Source: Conoideocrella luteorostrata | Taxonomy: Eukaryota; Ascomycota; Sordariomycetes; Hypocreales; Clavicipitaceae | Length of the DNA: 64,000 nt | NCBI GenBank assembly: GCA_032433595.1 | Contig: JASWJB010000090.1 | Span: 1 to 64,000, forward strand | Direction: 5' to 3' | Part shown: piece after piece, positions 1 through 10,055 of the stretch | Layout: each line of letters opens with the position of its first letter | Position numbering within the stretch: position 1 is the first letter of the stretch | The notes under the pieces: model-generated | What the model saw: the letters and a program-made list of their open reading frames with translations, nothing else | The model's database searches: none | What the model was told of the DNA's origin: nothing | Position numbers and translations under genes: made by a program

Positions 1-3000
1 ATCGGTCAAATTGAACCTAGTCATATCGGTCAAATTGAACCTATCCAATCCAGCCAAAATGGATGCTTCCAATCTTCAAGAGAGCAACGGTCAGAACAGC
101 TATCAGAAGCAGATATCTGGCACCGCCAACTAGGTCATCTAGGCGCGGATGCTCTAGAACATCTTGTGGAAGAGACTACCGGCAGTCGGATTCGAGGTCC
201 TTTAAAAATAGAATGCGAAGGATGTTCTGTGGCTAAGGCTAAAAGACAGGTATCTAGAAGACCGCCTCTAGGACCTAGCCTAAGACCGTACTATCGGATA
301 TTAATTAACGTATTCTAATTAAACACATTGTACAATAATAAGAAGGTCGCTCTTCTAGTCATTGACGAATTCACTGGCATGGTCCACATCTATCAATGTG
401 TGGATTCCACTTAAGATACCCTTCTGGTATCCCTACAGAATCTTTAGGCATTCTGTCAACGTTAATACTAGCTAGGTATCTGTAAGGTTCATCGCGATAA
501 TAACCGAGGCCTTTAATTATTATTCCTATTGTGGCTTGGTTAACAAGGCATCCAAGACAAGCCTTCTGCACCTTATACGCCTGCCCAGAACGGTGCCGCC
601 GAGTGTACAGGAGGGATTATTAGCACAAAAGCTAGAACAATGCAGCTAGCAGCTAATTTGCCTAAAGACCTATGGCCTGAGATTTAGTCAGCTGCTGTAT
701 ACCTTCACAATAGGTCTCCCCAGCAAGGAAGAAGCTAGAATACACCCTTCTATTGGCTTCAGAAGTGGCTCTTAGAGAATAACCGCGATACTGGATACCT
801 GGATTCAAGGCCAGATATCCGGCATCTTCGAGCCTATGGATGCCGGGCGTACCCTATGACTATAGAGGCATTACAAGGCACACAGAAACGATCCCTAAAG
901 ACAAGCCCATACGCTAAAATAGGATATCTAGTCGGATACGATTCCACTAATATCTTCCGCGTATGGATTCCTTTAAAATCCGAGGTCAGACGAGTCAGGG
1001 ATGTAACCTTTGATGAAAAGACTTACTATTAGATATCTGATATTTAAATTCAATAGTAGCCACAGGTGCATCTACCGGCACATATTGAATCGGAATCTGA
1101 AGACAAGGAATTCGACGATATTAGGTCTACTATCCACGTCAATATAGATCCGGAAGCAAGCTAATTATCTAGTGACCTAGATTCAATTCATCTAGGAAGT
1201 CAGGCATCAGAAAATAGGTCTGAATCTCACGATGCGTTGATATCCGGAACCACCATACAAGGCAGTCTTAAACTAGAGGAGAATGCTAGTGCTAGGCCGC
1301 TGCGGCGCTCCGAAAGGTACCGCCGACCTACGCCAAAAGCCACACAAAAGCAGGTATTCTTTAGTGCATTTGCGCTAGGCCGCACAGAACGACCCCACCG
1401 GCGCACACTACCCCTTGAACCTAGGAATTAGAGGGAATTATCTGACCATCCATACGGGCATCAATTCAAGGAAGCTGCTTACAAGGAATTCAATGACCTT
1501 GAACAATAAGGGACTTTTTAACCTATCCAATGTGACGATACTAGTTAGGATACTAGTCAGAGGGCTCTGCCGCTGACCTAGGTATTTAAATATAAGTATA
1601 ATAAGCACGGATATCTAACGAAATTCAAGGCCTGGTTATGTGTTAGAGGGGATCTTCAAGAGCCATCTGAAAAGGATACCTATGCAGCAACCTTAGCTGG
1701 GAAGACCTTCCGTATAATAATGGCAATAGTAGCAAAATTTAATCTAGAGACTAGGCAGCTAGATATAGTTAATGCCTTCACGAATAGCTTGCTAGATAAA
1801 GAGGTATATATTCTATATCCTAATGGAATGCGAAGATCCAGCTAGATATTAAAGCTTATACGGGCATTATATAGCCTGCGAAGGTCTCCTATGTTATAGC
1901 AACAAGACCTTAGTTAGACCTTCAAAAGACTAGGTCTTAGACCTTGCCCAGAAGACCCCTGTGTCTTTAATAACAATAAAATCACCGTATTTATCTACGT
2001 AGACAATATCGTTATTACGTACAGGTTATTGGATACTAACCTTGCTAATCAGCTAATACGGGCCCTAAAGGACACATATAATATGCAAGACCTTAGAACA
2101 TTGCGTTAGTTCCTAGGAATTCGAATTATTTAAGACCAGAAGACCCGAAAAATGTAGCTATGCCAGGATTCCTATATCGAGAAAATAACCACTAGGTTTA
2201 ATATTCCTAGAGGTTAGACCTTCAATGGAAATCCGATGCCTGGAAACTAGCTGCAGCCGAATTCTAACCAAGCTATAAATGATTAAATTCATCGATATTA
2301 GTAGGTTATTGGCTCTATTAATTATATCGCGGTTATTAGCAGACCTGATATCGCGTTTGCGGCAAGTAAGCTAGCAAGCTTCCTATATAATCCGTCAGAA
2401 TCGCATCAGAAGATAGCAAATCGGGTTATTGAATACCTATATATAACGCGATATTTAGCGATTAAATTTAACGGCAACGGAAGTTAGGAATCTAGTTAAC
2501 TAGACCTTCAAATTACGTCAGATGCCGCATTTGCCGATGATTAGATAAGCTAAAAATCGTCACAAGGCTCAATAATCCGACTATTTAATGGACTAATTAG
2601 CTAGACTGCGACCAAGCAAGGGACTGTGACAACGTTATCAACCGAGGCAGAATTGCTTGTATTTACATATACCGCAAAGGAGGTCATCGCCATAAGCCGA
2701 CTATTTAAGCAAATAGGCCTTTAGCTGGACCATAAGCTAGTCATCCAATGTGATAACCTTTAGACGATCCGGATTATTAATAGCTGCGTTCCTAGGATAA
2801 GGACTGCCTTGCGGCATGTTGATATTCACAGCAGCTGGATTCGTCAGGCCTATCAAGAAGGGACCTTCAATATCGAATACGTACGGTCGGCCGATAATCT
2901 AGCTAACAGATTAACGAAGGCACTGCCAGGTTAAAGATTCGAATTATTCGTTGAGCAACTAGGTCTAATTGACATCGCGAATATTATTGAAGAGCAGAAT

Positions 3001-3048
3001 CAGCTAGAAGACTAGGAATTATTCAGCTTAGGATATCGTACAATATCT

Positions 3049-3521
3049 AAGCTGGGGGGGTGTGTCAAGAAGAGCATGTTCTTTTTGTGTTGACAGTTAT
3101 GAGCCCGGTTTGCCCGAGTGGTATATAACTAGGTATCACATCCACTGCGCCCCACACCTTGCAACCAACCCAGTTCGATTCCCAGGGAAGAGCGCTAGCA
3201 CGTTTATCTAATACCTTCCGGGATAGCACATTTTCGGATTCTCAGCCACATTCAGGACAGTGCACCGACCGGCTAGGGCCACAATGGCAGGAGTCACCGA
3301 TCGGCTAGACAGGAGCCGTAGATTGACTGGAGCCACGAAGGCGGAAGCTACTATTACAGCACTATAGGGACATGAGCCGAACTATATCAGCTAAACATTC
3401 ATCTTCCGTTGCGCTACAAAACGCCACATGCAGTACCACAACACAAGCTGGGGGGGTGTGTCACAGGTTATAATATACAATAATTGCTGCGCAATTAGAG
3501 CATGTTCTTTTTGTGTTGACA
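3049..3521 (+). repeat. Retrotransposon 3' terminal region with duplicated end segments
   Basis: A polypurine-like stretch plus terminus, AAGCTGGGGGGGTGTGTCA, occurs identically at 3049-3067 and 3445-3463. The 25-bp segment ending …TGTTGACA occurs at 3071-3095 and again at 3497-3521. The ends TGTCAA and TTGACA are inverted repeats, as LTR ends usually are. Either the 3' LTR spans about 3061-3521 and contains an internal duplication, or another element inserted and copied the terminus. The distal copy ends exactly where P450 coding similarity resumes (3522). Confidence 0.5.
3101..3190 (+). repeat. tRNA-like head (possible SINE) between duplicated LTR ends
   Basis: TTGCCCGAGTGG (3110-3121) matches the pol III A box seen in Leu/Ser-type tRNAs. 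AGTTCGATTCC (3172-3182) matches the B box, at a spacing of about 50 nt. The intervening arms do not fold into a clean cloverleaf by eye, so this is not called a tRNA gene. Fungal SINEs carry such tRNA-derived heads. The body would run to about 3444. Confidence 0.35.
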
Positions 3522-4672
3522 CCACACATGATGGCTATCTCGTGTGGTGAAAGTATCTCTGAGTCTAATACGCGACCAACAAAGGAATTGTGACTCCCAA
3601 TATTGGTGCGTCTCTCCAACACTTGAGCAATGAGGGGTTCATAGAGTTTGTTGACTGTATCTCGCAGATGGTTGGTCCTGGTCTTCCAATTACCCCAAAA
3701 GAGCTCAGGAAGATACTTTAGTATGGGAACAGCGTCTACCGGCGGTGTGGCCCCAATTTCACCAATTGCGCTCAGCTCCGTCACGATGCTTTACAGTATT
3801 TTATAATGCGGAGTTTCCGTACTGGGCGTTTTGATTCCGTAGACTGTGCGAAACGATCTTCAGCTTCAGTTCTATGTGCGTCGCGCGAAAGTGTAGATTC
3901 ATGCTCACCCAAGCTCATGATGACCTGTTAGTAAACCGACCTGGATGGTGCATAATTGCATCTGGCTCCTCAAGCATGTCATGCAACATCTGAGTCGTCT
4001 CTGCCTCAACAATCTTGATATGATCGCGATTGCATCTAGATTCTCCAAGGAGCTGAAAATAGAGCTTGCGGCGCAGTTTTCATCTACTATCCGCATTCAT
4101 CAACATCGGATGATCCTGACTGTAGACCTGATCACCCACAACATAGGAAGCAGGGCGGTCGCTGTAGTAAAGCGACCGCTTCTCAAGAAGTTGATTTAGG
4201 TAGTATCCTGAGCTCAGAACGACCAGGTCACTCGACCCTATTTTCAACGAGAAGAGCGCACCATGTTTTCTGGCGCACTTAGACAACCTAGACATATATC
4301 AGTTACTCATAGTTTCTAATCTAATTCTTGAAAGAAGACGAACCACAGATGAAGCCCCGTACTTGGTACTTTGATACGATATCAGTGGCAGTCTCAGGTA
4401 ACACGCAGACACATGATTATCTTCTTCCACTTCAAGAATTCTCACTGCGAGCATTTGTGCCTCACATACTCTGATGGATGTTGCCGAAGAATGGGATTGT
4501 TGACGGCCCTAGGTCGCGGCTTGTGAGTCACGGATTTGCTTGATAATATCACATTCGAACTCTTACCTAGAGGCAGTCCCTTCTGCCGGACACCAGGTAA
4601 CGGGACTATGCCCAGAACTAGCCCCAATCCTAATGCTGCAACTAAATAGGCTATCCAAGAATCAAGCGCCAT
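3522..4672 (-). pseudogene. Cytochrome P450, truncated by retrotransposon insertion
   Basis: This is a membrane-bound haem monooxygenase of a fungal secondary-metabolite type. The start at 4672 gives an N-terminal membrane anchor (MALDSWIAYLVAALGLGLVLG). A GTAAGA donor at 4566 with acceptor near 4511 joins LPLG to PSTIPFFGNIHQ, the proline-rich/GNxHQ region of P450s. Further exons (about 4290-3905) read GALFSLKIGSSDLVVLSS and QLLEKRSLYYSDRP. Another (3784-3522) ends LSPHEIAIMCG. There the gene meets the copia terminus. The second half, including the I-helix, ExxR and the haem-ligand Cys, is absent from the window, so no active enzyme is possible. As the leftmost cluster member it probably oxidised the pathway product. 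Exact intron borders after 4510 are unsure. Confidence 0.8.
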
Positions 4673-6228
4673 TTTGATCGTAATTGCATAGCTAGGCTTA
4701 CAAATGCAAAGCGAGATGCTGGTTCTAGGCTTCTCTTAAATATCTCTTTCCTTATTATCGCATAATGACTCAGCAGGAAAACCTTTCCTAATCACACTAA
4801 TGCGTCGGGGACTCAACCCCAGTTTAGTGTCCGGCTTTTTTGGATCTCCTAGCAGTTAATCATGGATGCAAAGACTTCGCGCTTAAACGTGTTCAGTAGA
4901 GCCCCAGTCCTCAAGCACCCGATACAGTAAATGCCTACTCCATACGGAGTACTAGTAGTGGCACCAGCCTAGCCAGACCCGCCCAGCCACCTAAGTTAAC
5001 TCCAGCACGCTTCGAATTTTGGAAACACAAACGTAGCATAGTGTGTGCTCCGCAAATTCTGGACATCCGCTAGTAGTAGCAATGTGTCACGTCATATCGA
5101 AGCTTATTGAGCACTGCTTAGAAGTATAAGTATACTAGTAATCCTAATAAGTGTTTTTGTAAACTTTGATTGTTGCCACGGGTCTCAATTCTTGGCAAGA
5201 ACAATAGTCGTCTAATTGGATCAAGGAGAAAAGGTGGGGAGCTGACGGTATTGGCCGGGACCCGAGCGCTAAGTTTCTTCGGCCAACAAACATGGTGCGT
5301 ATCACCGTCGTCAACATATTTACCAGGTAAAAAGACATATATCTCTTCTTTTCCCCAGCCGCGTCAGCTACTGTCGGAACGGAATCGTTTAGCACGAGCG
5401 GGGTTGGCGGGTTTCCACAGAGACATCGCCAGATGGTAACTGAAGCCAAGTCTCCGCCGATTGGCTGCAGTCCCCGAGCGGACTTAGCGGAAAAAGTGGC
5501 AAAAAAATCCCCGCGCTCAATTTTTGTATCCCCTTATGCCCGCGAAGGGCAGTGGGTTCGCAGAAGCAGGGGCCTTTGGCCAATTAGACACAGGCAGCTA
5601 AAAGTACAAAAGACTGGGAAAATTATCCATTACAGGATATATCAGCCTGACATCAGCTACAAGCAACGACATCACTATATTATACAATACTCGGTTCAAG
5701 CCCGTAGTAAGGTCACCTTCTAATATGGGTCAGATATGGGTCAGAGAGGGGACCCATTGCTTTTCGCGGGCCAGACAGTCTACTGCATTCTAATTCACTC
5801 TGACTCTAAACCGAAGCGATTAACCTTTCCAAATACTGAGGCATAATTCATGGCTGCTCCTTGTATATTCAGGGCCTGGCGCCTAAATTGTATTTCTTTA
5901 CTACGCCATTGATTCTGATTTCGTAGTAAGCCCAAATAGTTCATACAGTCAGTGACATACAAAAGAAGCCTTTTCATAGGCAGCTGCTATACATGGAGCT
6001 TATTATGTTAGACCAGATAAAGCAAAGAATGCGAACTACCTCCCATCTCAATTGATATTAACCGTAGTTGCCATACATCATGAAAGCTAAGGTTTAGAAG
6101 CCTTTAATAAAATTTGCAGCAGGAAATCATGTTTACAGATCTAGGGCCAAACCACTACGCAAAGTTTACGACTTATTTGATTATTGTCTTCCTTGTCATT
6201 GACACCGAGTAGTCTAGCCCAATCATCA
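4673..6228. other. Intergenic region, no gene recognised
   Basis: This lies between the P450 start and the DMATS stop. Short overlapping ORFs on both strands (about 5144-5723) match no family I recognise and have no coherent start/stop context. The stretch around 5390-5480 is rich in CGG/CCG half-sites (for example CCGAGCGGACTTAGCGG, about 5474-5490) and a CCAAT-type box. It may include promoter sequence for the P450. A TACGGAGTAC motif lies at 4943-4952. Confidence 0.5.
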
Positions 6229-7761
6229 TCAGTAGTCGGCAAAACCAACAGCTGTCTTTCTCTTTTTCTCAGCCTTTAAGCCAACTGTTCGTGCTGGGTC
6301 AAAGGCTTCAGCGCCTAGATAAGAAGTGACATCCAGAGCACCATTCTTCCTGAGCATGATTCCGATATATGTTTGGAGACCCTTTCCACTATCTAGGCGA
6401 CGGTGCTCCGCCAAGCCCTTCAACATGTTCATGTATCTTTCTTCATACCCACCGCGGCCATTTTTCTTCATCCATAAGACCAGATTCAAAGCAATGGTCA
6501 AATCATCGGGTCCAATGTGCCTTGTTGGTATATACAATTTGACATCGGGCGTCTTACTGGTTGGAGCCATATCAAAATAGTAGATGTATCCAGTCAGGAG
6601 TTCTGGGATCTCGACGAAGTTGTCTTGTGCAGCGGGGTTATAGTTACGAGTTCGCGGCACATTTTCGCCCTCTGGAAAGTCGCGTGGTGTGTCTACGACT
6701 GCGTGAATCAGGGTCCGCAGTTGCTCCTTTTGTGAGTCTGACATTGGAACTCGTCCACCCAGCGTCATAATCTCATAGGCTGAGGCAAAGCTTGTATTGG
6801 CTGTTGGGAAATAGAATTTGAGTCACGACTTTGTAATAGGAACATTATCAACAGCCATGATCCTAAAAGTACGGCGTTAGATATGACATTGTGATGCATA
6901 CAACGTTCGACAGCGTGGGTTAAGTAGAAAATTACTCACATGGGGACCAGCTTGGGACCCTGAGAGCTTGTCTCAATGAAATCGTAAACCACGTCTCGCG
7001 CAGGGTTGTCAGACTGTAACTGAGATAAAGAGTCTTTCCACAGGGGCAACGGAATCAGGCTTTTGCCCTGCCCAAGTTTACGAGGTATAAAGTAAGACTT
7101 GAACGATACAGGCGAGCTGGGATTGAACTCAACAGCCAGCATGGATGTAGTGGTATAGTGAGCTCCGTCAGCAGCTTCTTGGACATATTTGGATTTGTCA
7201 TGGTCGAAGAGTGTTGCTAGAAAGTGCTCTGTCCATTGGAGGTTTCCGCCAGGGACTTGATTAGCCAGCCGGTGAATTATCTCTCCAGCCGCCAGCTGGT
7301 TCAGAGGATCCAAGCTGGTTCCTGACGCTTGACTGATAGGTTCAATGCTGTATCGAATGGTAGGATGGCTTTCAGGCTTCTCGTTCCACTTCCACGAGTA
7401 TTCATCGGGCGACCCATCCGGGCCTAGAAGAGATGTCCACACGGCTGGGCCATTCAATCCGGGCCCGCTTCCAAAGTAGGGAACCTTGTTCTCTTGTCAG
7501 ATTTTTGTGTGGACAAGATTTGCGTTGCTCCTGGCTAAGAACAAAGATACATACCGTCCAGTGATAGTGAAAGAGAAGGGCTTCATATTGCTCAGCTAAA
7601 GAATAACCAGTTTCATCTAGCATGACGGCCAATTGCCAGCCAGTCAGCTTCCACCAGTATGCTTTATCGGCATCGCGAGGCGGTAATATCTGCGATAAAC
7701 ATTTCCAAGCAACGATAACCTGTCGGGCTCGTTGAGCTTCTTTGTGCGATATGGAACCCAT
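6229..7761 (-). pseudogene. DMATS-type aromatic prenyltransferase with a single in-frame TGA
   Basis: DMATS-family enzymes transfer a dimethylallyl group to an aromatic acceptor with an ABBA (PT-barrel) fold. Exons are 7761-7555, 7484-6940 and 6862-6229, with GTATGT and GTGAGT donors and a CTAAC branch site in intron 2. The phases close to 462 codons, normal for the family. Landmarks are HYHWTVPYFGSGPG, the Arg/Lys-containing central region, VPMIMAVDNVP, and AYEIMTLGGRVP. Codon 264 (6825-6823) is TGA. The next codons read L-K-F-Y, so the stop replaces the Arg of the R-x-K-x-Y pyrophosphate-binding motif (R257 in FgaPT2). CGA to TGA is one transition. The rest of the frame is open to the end, so inactivation looks recent. 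Assembly error, or weak UGA readthrough (the next codon is CTC), are the alternatives. Confidence 0.85.
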
Positions 7762-8265
7762 AAATGCAATCGATTAGACTATTGACTGTTATTCGCTACT
7801 AAACACGACCAGTCGTGATCTTTATCACTAGACGCTAGTACCCGCTTCCACCTTTAACATAATTTCATCCCCCTTCTCGGAAGCAGTGTCTCATTCTCCA
7901 ATAAACCCGATCGGGTTCCACACGGAGACTGTCAGGGTCCAGTCTAAGCAGGTTCGGCGACTCGGTGATGCGCGGCTCAAGTGAGGCGCGCACAGTCCAT
8001 GTTGCTGATGGATATGCTGGCCCCCAAGTCGCTCTCTGCAAAGGTACTTGACCCCCCCTTCGGAGAAGAACAATCGACTCCACTGAGTCATTTTCAGGTA
8101 AGTCGCGGATTTACACAAAAAGTCAAGGAACCAAGACCGGAGCGGGGTCATGCCACCATGCTATCCATTCTATTAAATACGCCCGGCGCAATTGACCAGT
8201 TGACAGACCCCATTCTATCTCCTCATTGAATCCTTACGAACCACATCGCGATCGCGCCAGCCAAA
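7762..8265. promoter_or_regulatory. Divergent promoter, prenyltransferase / SDR
   Basis: A 504-bp gap separates two head-to-head starts. It contains TTCTCGGAA (7874-7882) and a related inverted site CTTCGGAGAAG (8058-8068). Both resemble the GTCTCGGA sites in the other cluster promoters. A shared intergenic region and a shared motif suggest joint control by the cluster Zn2Cys6 protein. This is inference only. Confidence 0.45.
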
Positions 8266-9182
8266 ATGCCTGACTCCAACAGCAAGCCACTCATTCTTAT
8301 CACCGGCGCCAATCAAGGACTTGGTTATGCCACCACCAAGCTCTTGGCCGAAGCCGGCAAATATCACGTTCTCATGGCCTGTCGCTCGATCTTAAAGGGC
8401 GAGAAAGCCATTGCTGACCTCAAAGCGGAAGGTGTCGACGTGTCAGCACTGACGCCCATAGAGATTGATGTCGCTAGCGATGTAAGCATCGTGGCTGCCA
8501 GAGACGGTGTAAAATCCGAGTTTGGCCACCTCGATATTCTTATAAACTCAGCAGGCGTCAACGGCGTGGTTGGCGAGAAAAAGGCCGACCTTCGCGACAA
8601 TTATCGTTTCGTTTTCGAGGCCAACGTTTTTGGTTTAGCCTCCATGACACAGACATTTCTACCACTACTCAGAGCCTCGTCTTACTCAGATCGTCGTATT
8701 GTGAACGTTACGCGTGGCTTGGGACAGATCGGTGTTGCTTTGGCAGAAGACAACATGTACAAGGCTGCCGGTCTTCCTGCCCCCGAATACCGAAGCAGCA
8801 AGGCTGCGGTGAACATGATTACCGCTGTCGATGCTAGACTCCTCCAGCCAGAAGGCATTCACGTTGTTCTAGTCGCGCCCGGTCAAACTGCAACAGCGTT
8901 CAATGCGTATAATGGACCAAAGTCGCCAGCTCAGGTCAGTTCATACATTTTGTTTTGGTGCAGGGGACTTGTTGCTGGAGCTTGAGAACTTCCGATTGGT
9001 CCAAGACCTTTTTGTCTATAATACTTTGTTTTACTAGAGACTCATCGAGTGAACGAATGATCAAGATTTATACTGACCTGATATAGGGTGCTGCCAACAT
9101 CGTTAGGGCGGCGGTCAAGGGTCACGCACCAGACCTTATTGCCAAGCTTCATGCCGAGGAGTTGACTGAGTTTGGCTGGTAA
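8266..9182 (+). CDS. Short-chain dehydrogenase/reductase (classical SDR)
   Basis: This is an NAD(P)-dependent oxidoreductase, likely cytosolic. Exons 8266-8934 and 9087-9182 (donor GTCAGT, acceptor ATATAG) encode 254 aa. The Rossmann motif TGANQGLG lies at residues 14-21. INSAG matches the NNAG-type motif, and YRSSK gives the catalytic Tyr and Lys. The usual catalytic Ser position is odd: NVTRGLG stands where related enzymes have NVSSGLG. The enzyme may therefore be weak or use Thr. ATG at 8266 has a purine at -3 (ccaaaATG). It is divergent from the prenyltransferase. In salicylaldehyde-type HR-PKS pathways such SDRs adjust ketone/alcohol oxidation state of the nascent chain; the role here is inferred. 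Confidence 0.85.
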
Positions 9183-10055
9183 TTAGTAGTAAGCATCTAG
9201 GTGTTTTTACGTAGCATATATGGCTTTCATAGTTCTTCCAATGAATGAGCTACTGACTATAAGCTTGAATTGAGTCTTAGATCTGTGCGTGGCTACTCGT
9301 CAGGAATCCGTCAGGGCCTAGAAGTAAGAAGGTGGTCAATCAAGACCCAACAAGGATTGAACTAGACACTCGAACTACTTCAAATCGGAAGTCCGCTCGT
9401 GATGCAATGTCTCTGGATTACATTTCTTGTTGTGCGACTCCCAGTATGCGACTCCAAAATCGACGATTTACTCGTGAAAATATGATTATTACCTTTAGAT
9501 ATGAAATAATCGCAATGTTTGTATAAACAGATGCTCTACACCGGGGAAGAGCAATAAACCGAAAGCAATTCAAGGATAAAAATCCATGTCCCAAGTTGAA
9601 TGTAAGCCTAGATAAAAGTACGAAATTAAGAGGGTGGCATATTGTGATAAAAGCGAGACGCCAGCTGACGAATATAAACCCAACTTCAGTAAGCGGACAA
9701 TAGGATCAGAATAATGCTATAGTCGCGATAAGGCTAGTTGCTCGATTTCTCTTGAATTTGGAAGGCACATATGGCCCCCTGTTGAGCTTATAGTAGTGAC
9801 GGCACCACCAAGCTAGCAGTACATCCACCCGCATTTAGAAGTGCTGCCAATACCAGAGGCGAAGCATGTGAGCGCGCTTGTGGGTTCGAAATGTCGGCTG
9901 GGCACTGGGCTTACTTGATCAGAGCAGAGGCGAGTAGCAGAGATTGACTGTTAGCTACGTTTTACCTCAATCAGGGCGGAAGGGTACAGAGCAATGCACT
10001 TACGATTGCGCGAAAAAAAGGCTTCTTGCTCGACCGCACCCTTTAAAAGGGCACA
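9183..10055. other. Intergenic region, 3' of SDR and upstream of the regulator
   Basis: No coding signal is recognised. The stretch is AT-rich in the left half. The right half must contain the start exon or promoter of the Zn2Cys6 gene, because no ATG lies in frame upstream of its zinc cluster. An exon beginning at the ATG of 9891 or 9994 is possible, but I could not connect it convincingly. Confidence 0.4.

Larger units (their letters stand above)
1..3521 (+). mobile_element. Ty1/copia LTR retrotransposon, RIP-degenerated, 5' part outside window
   Basis: Reading through stops in one frame gives the copia pol order. From base 1 there is a linker with an 18-bp direct repeat (1-18 and 25-42, period 24 bp). 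It is followed by a GAG-pre-integrase zinc motif (WHRQLGHLG ... CEGC, about 115-245) and an integrase core fragment (VIDEFTGMVHIY, about 355-395). Next come the integrase C-terminal region (YAKIGYLVGYDS, about 910-945), reverse transcriptase (about 1570-2270, with YVDNIV at about 1994) and RNase H (about 2500-2935). Dozens of in-frame stops occur, mostly TAG at expected Gln or Trp positions, and TpA is abundant. This is what CpA-to-TpA RIP on both strands produces. The element is dead. Its right end (…TTGACA, 3521) lies inside the P450 gene. The left LTR is not in the window. Confidence 0.9.

Noticed and set aside
3101..3190. Functional tRNA gene
   Set aside because: Box A and B matches exist but the arms do not pair into a cloverleaf; treated as a tRNA-like repeat head.
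5144..5723. Overlapping ORFs of 64-101 codons on both strands
   Set aside because: No recognised family, no consistent start or splice context, and GC-rich promoter-like sequence explains the openness.
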